From positions 1 through 5,402 of the forward strand of contig CAMJWQ010000246.1 of the NCBI GenBank assembly GCA_946409475.1: 5,402 nt of DNA, written 5' to 3'. Numbering within the stretch: position 1 is the first letter of the stretch; each line of letters begins with the position of its first letter. A program made the position numbers and the translations under genes. This DNA is from an uncultured Lachnospiraceae bacterium (GTDB taxonomy: Bacteria > Bacillota > Clostridia > Lachnospirales > Lachnospiraceae). The notes under the pieces were generated by a model. The model worked only from the letters and a program-made list of their open reading frames with translations. It was not told where the DNA came from and did not search any database. Shown in pieces: positions 4,910-5,402 of this stretch.

Positions 4910-4938
4910 ATACTACTACTATCGTCAGTCCGGGTCAA
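4910..4938 (-). promoter_or_regulatory. Sigma-A promoter of the BlaI-type gene with candidate operator
   Basis: On the minus strand TTGACC (plus 4933-4938), 17 bp, then TAGTAT (plus 4910-4915). The start would be near 4903, about 22 nt before the ATG. TAGTA-N6-TACTA (4900-4904 and 4911-4915) is a perfect small inverted repeat covering the -10 and start point and could be the repressor's own operator. It is not the classical TACA/TGTA site of BlaI, so that is a guess. Confidence 0.6.
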
Positions 4939-4959
4939 TATTATCCTCTTTAAAATATT

Positions 4960-4988
4960 AAAAATAGCCAGCGTCATATGGCGCTGGC
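4960..4988 (-). terminator. Intrinsic terminator of the Gly/Asn/Ser-rich protein gene
   Basis: On the minus strand a perfect 7-bp GC-rich stem, GCCAGCG with CGCTGGC (plus 4982-4988 and 4967-4973), has an 8-nt loop and is followed by TATTTTT (plus 4960-4966). It lies 35 bp after the stop codon at 5024 and upstream of the BlaI promoter, so the two minus-strand genes are separate units. Confidence 0.85.
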
Positions 4989-5023
4989 CGTAATAGAGGA
5001 TTTCGTCATGGCATCTTGTGATT

Positions 5024-5402
5024 TTAAACTGCGTTATGACAGAAGGAAACAATTTTGCTGATAGGGATATCACATACGGAACCCAGCCTGCCAAAATCGT
5101 TATCACGCCTGTAAGCTTCATTACCGGTATTGAAGCTTGCACATCCACTGCCGCTTCCGTTACCATTATAAGATCTGTTATTAAAATTACATATATTTTC
5201 TGCAAGCGGATTAGCGGGAGGTGTGCCCTGCTTTGAGCCTATTCTGATATAATCACAATTTACTGCAAGTAAAATCCCTGTGAATCCACATCCTGACGCT
5301 CCGCCGCTTTCTGTAAATACAGTTACTGTCTGACCAATGAAATCACATAAATGCTTCATAAAACATTGATTTGATCCATTCGATCCGTAAGAATTATTAT
5401 AC
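5024..5402 (-). CDS. Gly/Asn/Ser-rich cysteine-containing protein, C-terminal part (5' end outside window)
   Basis: The reading frame is open to the right edge. Before the first Met (ATG 5359) it reads YNNSYGSNGSNQCF, the same Asn/Gly/Ser-rich style found later, and no ribosome binding site precedes that ATG. The protein therefore almost surely starts outside the window and 5359 is an internal Met. Counting from that Met, residues 8-40 (IGQTVTVFTESGG, GFTGILLAVNCDYIRI) and 91-111 (IPISKIVSFCHNAV at the very end) look like the two halves of a small beta-barrel. A low-complexity Gly/Asn/Ser segment at about 42-90 separates them. Seven cysteines follow the Met (5, 24, 35, 57, 73, 96, 107), plus one before it. 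I recall similar proteins of unknown function in clostridia (possibly the family listed as DUF6897, from memory). The pattern also recalls spore-coat proteins, but no function is proven. A strong terminator follows. Confidence 0.75.
   Translation of the reverse strand, partial: YNNSYGSNGSNQCFMKHLCDFIGQTVTVFTESGGASGCGFTGILLAVNCDYIRIGSKQGTPPANPLAENICNFNNRSYNGNGSGSGCASFNTGNEAYRRDNDFGRLGSVCDIPISKIVSFCHNAV

Noticed and set aside
4891..5205. Minus-strand 104-codon frame over the terminator and the Gly/Asn/Ser-rich gene
   Set aside because: It overlaps the better-supported frame at 5024-5402, runs through a strong terminator and the BlaI promoter, and has no family likeness.

Overview
The window looks like a low-GC, spore-forming-type Firmicute, most likely a clostridium of the Lachnospiraceae kind. 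The evidence is the AT-rich DNA, strong GGAGG-type ribosome binding sites, and the minus-strand order polysaccharide deacetylase, bactofilin, pyrH, which I associate with that group. A clostridial glycine/asparagine-rich protein family at the right edge fits too. This placement is inference; there is no rRNA or other decisive marker.

Positions 1-2158 hold a tight minus-strand operon for the cell envelope and nucleotide supply. It runs from a membrane-anchored NodB-type polysaccharide deacetylase, through a bactofilin with a long acidic tail, to the first 107 codons of UMP kinase (pyrH), which runs off the left edge. Both gaps between genes are 19 bp, so one transcript is likely.

Positions 2159-2470 are non-coding or nearly so: an AT-rich leader with an extended -10 promoter for the operon, then a GC-richer patch downstream of the next gene.

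Positions 2471-3229 form a self-contained two-gene switch. A 111-residue XRE-family repressor (minus) and a 55-residue protein (plus) diverge from a 167-bp region. That region carries two well-formed sigma-A promoters and several small inverted repeats lying on them. The small protein has no DNA-binding domain, but it can be aligned without gaps to the C-terminal helix of the repressor. The sizes and logic resemble SinR/SinI of Bacillus, although I see no orthology. A strong intrinsic terminator closes the plus-strand gene.

Positions 3342-4409 encode an HD-GYP protein with all expected metal ligands, probably a cyclic-di-GMP phosphodiesterase, starting at TTG. A GC-rich spacer of about 100 bp separates it from a convergent, orphan BlaI/MecI-type repressor (4518-4880, minus) that has its own promoter. 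Upstream of that lie an intrinsic terminator and the 3' part of a cysteine-containing, Gly/Asn/Ser-rich protein (5024-5402, minus). Its reading frame continues beyond the right edge.

No tRNA, rRNA, CRISPR array, insertion sequence or riboswitch was seen. The most interesting element is the divergent XRE/55-residue module.
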